Origin: Lota lota
Lineage: Eukaryota > Chordata > Actinopteri > Gadiformes > Lotidae
Assembly (NCBI GenBank): GCA_026745465.1
Contig: JACYXH010000772.1
Span: 5,587,385 to 5,651,384 of the forward strand
DNA: 64,000 nt
Direction: 5' to 3'
Positions within the stretch are counted from its first letter, which is position 1; each line of letters starts with the position of its first letter. The notes below the pieces were generated by a model. The model was not told the origin of the DNA, searched no databases, and worked only from the letters and a program-made list of their open reading frames with translations. Both the position numbers and the translations under genes were made by a program. This document shows positions 59,223 through 64,000 of the stretch, piece by piece.

Positions 59223-59301
59223 AATAAATGAGGGTGTTGTAAATACAGCAGGGGAGAAGGAGAGAGAGAGAGAGAAAGAATGTGGGAAGTAAATAAATAA
59301 A
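59223..59301 (+). terminator. Candidate fchsd2 poly(A) signals
   Basis: AATAAA at 59223 and two overlapping AATAAA at 59292 and 59296, about 0.9 kb after the stop codon. Another candidate is at 61351. Which one is used cannot be told from sequence alone. Confidence 0.4.
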
Positions 59302-61385
59302 GAGAGAGATAGAGGAATGGGTGGCTGGTTCCGCCCCTGGCGTTATAGTCCTTTCTTCAGCCCTTCTTCCCTCCTCCTAAGTATTCGTACCCATGTGTAT
59401 CGTGTGTTTCCTGTGAGTACAGCACTCTGTGTGAAGCAGTGGTAGACCTACACGCACACACATTATTTACTCTCATTAACACAAGCACATGAACACACAC
59501 AAACACTGCGGCCACACCATCCCTCTGCTTCCTACTCTGTGTGCCCAGCGCCCGTCTGTATCACTAATATTTAGTCCTGGAAGACGTTTGCCGTGCAGAA
59601 GATGGGATGGAGGGGGCGGGACTGGGGGTCTTGGACATTGATCCAAGATAACAGGATTGATGGAATCCTCTTTGAAGGTGATTTAGAGGAGCACTTGTGG
59701 AATGGGAGGGTTTCATTTAATTTGATTGGATGAAACAAAGTGGAGTCAGGGTCTCGTGTTTGATCCCCCCATGCCCATAGCTCTTAATATTGTGTTTATT
59801 ATTTACATTTCGTTGAACAGACCTGCTTGGTGTTTATATTTCGCCTCTTTATGCTTCTGTTACAGAGGTCTGAGCCTAAAACGTATTAACATGTATATTC
59901 TGTTCAGTATCACCCCTGACCTTTTGTTGTTTTCATTGCTTTATGGTTGAACTTTGGCCCATGGCAGATGAGACAACGAACAAAAAAAGGGCAAGAATGA
60001 AAGATATGTACGGTTTTTTAAATGCTGTTTCAAAACTCTTTCACACACATCTAGCTAGATGCAAAACGCGTCATACAAACGGAGCTAGATAAAATCACAT
60101 ATCTTTCCTTAAATCAGAGGTAACTAAGCGTATTAAAACTCCCTCCAAGCCTTTTCCCTCCTGCCTAAAAGGCAATGTAGCACTTTTTTTTTAAAGGTAG
60201 CCATGTGTTGTTCCCTTTAAGAAAATGAATCCCCCAACATATTTGAGCTAGGTGTGCTTTTCCCTAGAGCACTATAGAATTGTTTAATTTATCTAACGCG
60301 TAGTAGTTCTAATCACTCCAATTGTGAGGACGATCCTCTTTGTATCAGTGTGACTGAAATTCTTTATTTTGTATTATTTTATATTATTATTAATATTATT
60401 TTAATCTGCCATCTTTATAAGGGATGGCGCGGTTAAGTTGGACTTTGTAAATTTGTTTACCTTCAAATGAAACGTTCAGAATACAGTTAAAGTGTATCTT
60501 CATGGAGATGTAGACAAACAGTGCACTTGGTCTTTGAGACAGGTATGAGCAGATGTGTGGGAGCATATGTGTGTTGTATTTCTCATAGGAGGACAGGAGA
60601 GATGTATTTGAATAACACGGTCTACTCTAAACATGCCCTGCTCTTTTTGTTGGCTAAGGAACAAGTTTGTCCCCAAAGTCTCAATCTTGGATAAAATGTG
60701 TTTCCTTCCTGTCTCTGGAGTGGGAACAAATGATTACGATTTATTTTAACAAGTAAACATGGCATTGCTTCTGCTTTTTTAAGCGAGTCCACTATGACGT
60801 ATTGTGTAACACAGAACATGCCGTGTGTAGATAACGCAAAGCATTAGCAGAGCCTGTTGGGTTGACCCTTTTGTTTCTCGCTAAATTCCAAGAAGTAGCA
60901 GGATCTTCTCTTTTTTTTTAACAAGGCAACTTGGACAGCAGCCTGGTGTTGATCTCTCTGAGATCTTATTAATAAGATGTTGAAACTTGTTTTGAAGTTT
61001 ATGGTTTACAGAAATGTCCCACGTTCTGCAGCCAACAATCAAACCGATCAATCGAACCTTGACGTTGACCGTGCACTCCCCGTTCAAACCGTTCCTATTT
61101 TAAAAGTCACTCTTGGCAGGTTCAGTGTTATTACTATTTGTTCTAGTTTCTTGTTTTGTTTTGTCATCCTTTTTTGATTAGGGGAAGTTGCACAGCTGCT
61201 ATATAATAGATGCGGTGGAATGGCCTTCTGTCTATTCATAGATTATTGCCATATTATCAATAACAAGAAAAGGTGCAAAGTTGATTTCGAGATATTCATA
61301 TTGGCTGTAAAAAACAACAACAAAGTTTGTATTTATTGTGTACAAATGTTAATAAAAAATATGGGGAAATTATCAGGTGTCTTTT

Positions 61386-61491
<106 letters not shown>

Positions 61492-61810
61492 TTTGTAATC
61501 TGCAATCTTGAGTACATTCATGTGTGTTTTTTTGTACGTTCAGCCCTCCTCCTCTAGGATGGGTGTGATTGCCATTCAAGGCACAGTGAGCACATAGGAC
61601 AGAACTTCCTTCCTACTCCAGGACACCAGCATCGGGCAGAGAGGCAAACGGCTGTTCACATCTCTGGAGTGTTCAACATAGATTTAAGACCTTTATGAGT
61701 GGTAAAGTGTATTGTATCATGACTGGATGTTATGTTGCCTCCACACTGAAGCCTGTTTATTGTTTATTTTTCCCAACATAACCATTGAAACCTCGGTCAG
61801 AGGAGGGATA

Positions 61811-61883
61811 ATGGAACAGTCTTCGCTGGGATCACGCCCCTGCACCTCCTGTGTGAAGATCTACCTCATCTCCAACCCAGAAG
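61811..61883 (+). CDS. NWD-like exon 1 (putative start)
   Basis: MEQSSLGSRPCTSCVKIYLI then SNPE, donor GTAGGC, phase 1. The start is uncertain because the frame is open further upstream and CGGTCAG just before it could be an acceptor. Confidence 0.7.
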
Positions 61884-63731
61884 GTAGGCCGGTGATTGGT
61901 GAGCCACAAGTTTCTGAAGTTTAGTTGCTCTAGTCTAGCTAAACAAAATGCCACTCATTTAGAATGAACGTCATTTTGTGTTGTATTGCCTATGTATTGC
62001 CTCGCCGTCTTTAGCCTTTGTCCACAGTCTTAGGACACCAGGTATTTGGTGGAGTTTTCCATTGAGATGGTATTGTTTGTTTTCTGGCTGGATGTGTGTC
62101 TGTGTGTGTATGTCAATACACAGATTCGGTGGTGGAGCGCAGGGCATTGAGAGAGAGTGTGTTTCCCAGACTACGAGACCACTGCAGGAACACGCATGGA
62201 CTAGATCTCATGGTAAGGCTGCCTATCGATAACAACCTTTCTTATCAGCTGGTTTGTAGTTGTACCTGATTGGCTCATATTAAAAGGTGGTGTAGGCATA
62301 TTAATAGGTGGTGTAGGTGTGTGCTTGCGTTTGTGTGCGCATGTGCTTGTGTGTATGAGTGTGTATTCCTGCATGTCTGCTTTTGCCTGCAACTGAGTGG
62401 ATCTCCCACCTGTCCTCTTATGTTTGAATACAATCTCAAGCACATCTTTCATTTCTGTGTAATGTTATCTGTGCGCATGCGTTCCTGCAGGTGACTGATC
62501 CGTTTGAGTCCAGTGATCCGAGTAGATGGCCTGACCAGAGGACCAGGCAGCAGCTGATATACGAATGTCAAAACAACTCCAATGGCCCCTTCTTACTGGT
62601 TAATACACAATGATGACTTACAACATAAGTGTTCCAGATCATAATGTCATCAGCATCACGTGGTACAGGAGCCATGTGACGGATCTGCTGTTATGAATTG
62701 AGAATAAGATGTTAAAATAAGACATTATAATAACTGCATAAGAGTTTTAGATGCATGGAATGAATTCAACAAACAAGAACGTTAAATTCAGAATCAAACC
62801 AACAAGGTTTTCTGTGATATTGAGATTCATTCAATGTTTTACTGCTTCACCCATTGCTGTTGGTCCTTCTATGTCCACATGTGGGCACTGCAGGCACTGG
62901 TGGGACATCAGTATGGCAAGGCCAGTCTGCCTTCTCAAGTGGAGGTGGCAGAATACCAGATGTTGCTCCAGGTGTGCCAGCAGGCAGGAATCACGACCAG
63001 TGCTCTGGAGGAGGCTTACCTGAGGGACGAGAACTCCATTCCGCCCTCCTATTGGCTGCAGGTGCGGACTGGTCGAAGCGAAGGCCCTTTTTTTGTACTT
63101 ATGGTTATTACAAAACAATGCAGTACGAAGTGCCAGCGTACAGTTTAATGTTGAATTTGAGAACATTCAACATTAGAACACTAGAACATACTTGACAATG
63201 CCCACCCTTATGCCCACCCCATTTCCTTTCTCCTCTTAATCCCTCCCTACCCCATACCAGTATAAAGAAAAATTGCAAACATTAACCAATAAATTAAGTT
63301 ATGAATGGGCATTGTGTTAGATTTTTTTGTGTATGATTTGTATTGTAGTTATTTTACTTTGTCAGATTTATTTGGGGGTTGTGGGGGAGGGTAACACTAT
63401 TTAAGTTTCTTCATTTATATTAGAGATAAATGTATTAAAACTAGAATTCATTGTGACATGACATTTGATGTAAGTATTGTATCATGTATTTGCATTTGTG
63501 GAATCCGCCCTATAGCCAGAGCATCGGTGGTCTTCATTAAAAAAAACACAGAGCAGGTTCCGTCCTTCTTCACAGGGAGAGGTAGGGAAGGAAGACCAGA
63601 GAAAGAGGATGGATAAAGGAGAGGAGGTGCTGAAAGTATTTCAGACCGCACTGGGTCTTTGTGTCCTGGAAGGCCTAATGACACAAGAGACAGCCCACGA
63701 CTATCTAAGATCAGGTAAGCCCATTGTGTGA

Positions 63732-63767
<36 letters not shown>

Positions 63768-63976
63768 ATCTAGTTCTACTATCCTGACATGGGCCATTGG
63801 ATTCCTTTACAGAGCTCGATGCAGATCTACGACTGGCTCTGCAGGAGGGCTCTGGTGATGACATCACGAGTCGCTGCCTTGTCTATGTTCACAGGATCCG
63901 CAATGCACTCAGCCAGAGGAGTGGAAAAAAGCAGAGTGATCCAGACCTAGACCCACTCCTCACGCCACATTTACTG
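61811..63976 (+). CDS. NACHT and WD-repeat domain protein (NWD1/NWD2-like), N-terminal part
   Basis: Six in-phase exons (61811-61883, 62124-62212, 62491-62598, 62894-63061, 63576-63714, 63813-63976; 247 codons) that continue past the window. The product starts with a DUF4062-like segment: VKIYLISNPEDSVVERRALR, then ESVFPRLRDHC (about 19-49), like the VFISANPED...ERQALRENVYPKLREFC of NWD2. GPFLLALVGHQYG, LPSQVEVAEY and YLRDENSIPPSYWLQ follow (to about 146), matching family motifs as remembered. Exons 5-6 correspond to the helical linker before NACHT. NWD proteins are large STAND-type NTPases (NWD1 has been linked to androgen-receptor control), so most of the gene lies outside. The ATG at 61811 is the likeliest start, but an in-frame upstream one (61712) exists. 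Paralogue assignment is uncertain. Confidence 0.85.
62124..62212 (+). CDS. NWD-like exon 2
   Basis: DSVVERRALRESVFPRLRDH then CRNTHGLDLM. Acceptor AATACACAG after a TG-rich stretch; donor GTAAGG; ends in phase 0. Confidence 0.85.
62491..62598 (+). CDS. NWD-like exon 3
   Basis: VTDPFESSDPSRWPDQRTRQ then QLIYECQNNSNGPFLL. Acceptor TTCCTGCAG; donor GTTAAT, a weaker GT site. Confidence 0.82.
62894..63061 (+). CDS. NWD-like exon 4
   Basis: ALVGHQYGKASLPSQVEV, QMLLQVCQQAGI, then YLRDENSIPPSYWLQ: the most conserved block of the pre-NACHT region. Acceptor CACTGCAG, donor GTGCGG. Confidence 0.88.
63062..63575 (+). other. NWD-like intron 4
   Basis: 514 nt, AT-rich with one G-rich patch (GGGGGTTGTGGGGGAGGG near 63371-63390). 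Nothing else recognised. Confidence 0.6.
63576..63714 (+). CDS. NWD-like exon 5
   Basis: GEVGKEDQRKRMDKGEEVLK, VFQTALGLCVLEGL, AHDYLRS: helical linker matching the NWD2 segment that begins ISDEIKKIFKAAVKLL, as remembered. Acceptor TTCACAG, donor GTAAGC, phase 1. Confidence 0.82.
63813..63976 (+). CDS. NWD-like exon 6
   Basis: ELDADLRLALQEGSG, SRCLVYVHRIRNAL, PDLDPLLTPHLL. Corresponds to the EDEFDFALG...CVCYIRKI segment of NWD2 as remembered. Acceptor CTTTACAG, donor GTATAA, ends in phase 0. The gene continues beyond the window. Confidence 0.82.
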
Positions 63977-64000
63977 GTATAACAACCAGGCTTTTATAGC

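Overview
The window is vertebrate nuclear DNA, almost certainly from a ray-finned (teleost) fish. It has multi-exon genes with GT-AG introns, very dense (CA)n/(TG)n and (CT)n/(GA)n microsatellites, tRNA-derived SINEs, Tx1/L1-like LINE remnants, hAT-like and foldback MITEs, and a Gypsy-type gag fragment. The species cannot be told from the sequence alone. All gene models below were built by reading splice sites and exon phases by eye. Family names rest on remembered human proteins, not on a search.

Left part (1-5944, minus strand): a P2Y nucleotide-receptor locus. One receptor (p2ry2-like, 345 aa) can be assembled from four coding exons between 5944 and 3386, although P2RY2 coding sequence is a single exon in mammals. 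A second, partial tandem copy (exon 2 plus the start of exon 3) lies at 1-814. Its upstream side is interrupted by a Gypsy-like gag/protease fragment, and no exon 1 is visible for it. Between 5945 and 10538 is a divergent intergenic region with no gene.

Central part (10539-58332, plus strand): the complete coding sequence of fchsd2, in 22 exons totalling 2409 nt (802 codons plus stop). It encodes an F-BAR/coiled-coil protein with two SH3 domains and a C-terminal PDZ-ligand-like tail. Every exon phase closes. The P2RY2-FCHSD2 adjacency is also found on human 11q13. A 25-codon exon (exon 11) is absent from the human canonical protein as remembered. A 16-glycine run follows the second SH3. Introns carry a tRNA-Thr(AGT) gene, LINE and SINE remnants, MITEs, a roughly 590-bp foldback element, a 51-nt poly-G tract and many microsatellites. 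The microsatellites show a striking polarity: TG or CT tracts sit before acceptors and CA tracts after donors.

Right part (58333-64000): the fchsd2 3' UTR/intergenic stretch, then the first six coding exons (61811-63976, 247 codons) of a plus-strand gene of the NACHT and WD-repeat (NWD1/NWD2) family. It runs off the window before its NACHT domain.

The three genes belong to no evident common pathway; their proximity looks like vertebrate synteny (P2RY2 and FCHSD2) plus a fish-specific neighbour. The most noteworthy observations are the splice-site-linked microsatellites that bracket frame-neutral fchsd2 exons, a decaying satellite in intron 18 that repeats the exon 18 donor, the intron-containing tandem P2Y genes, and a near-identical block of over 400 bp shared by introns 2 and 16.
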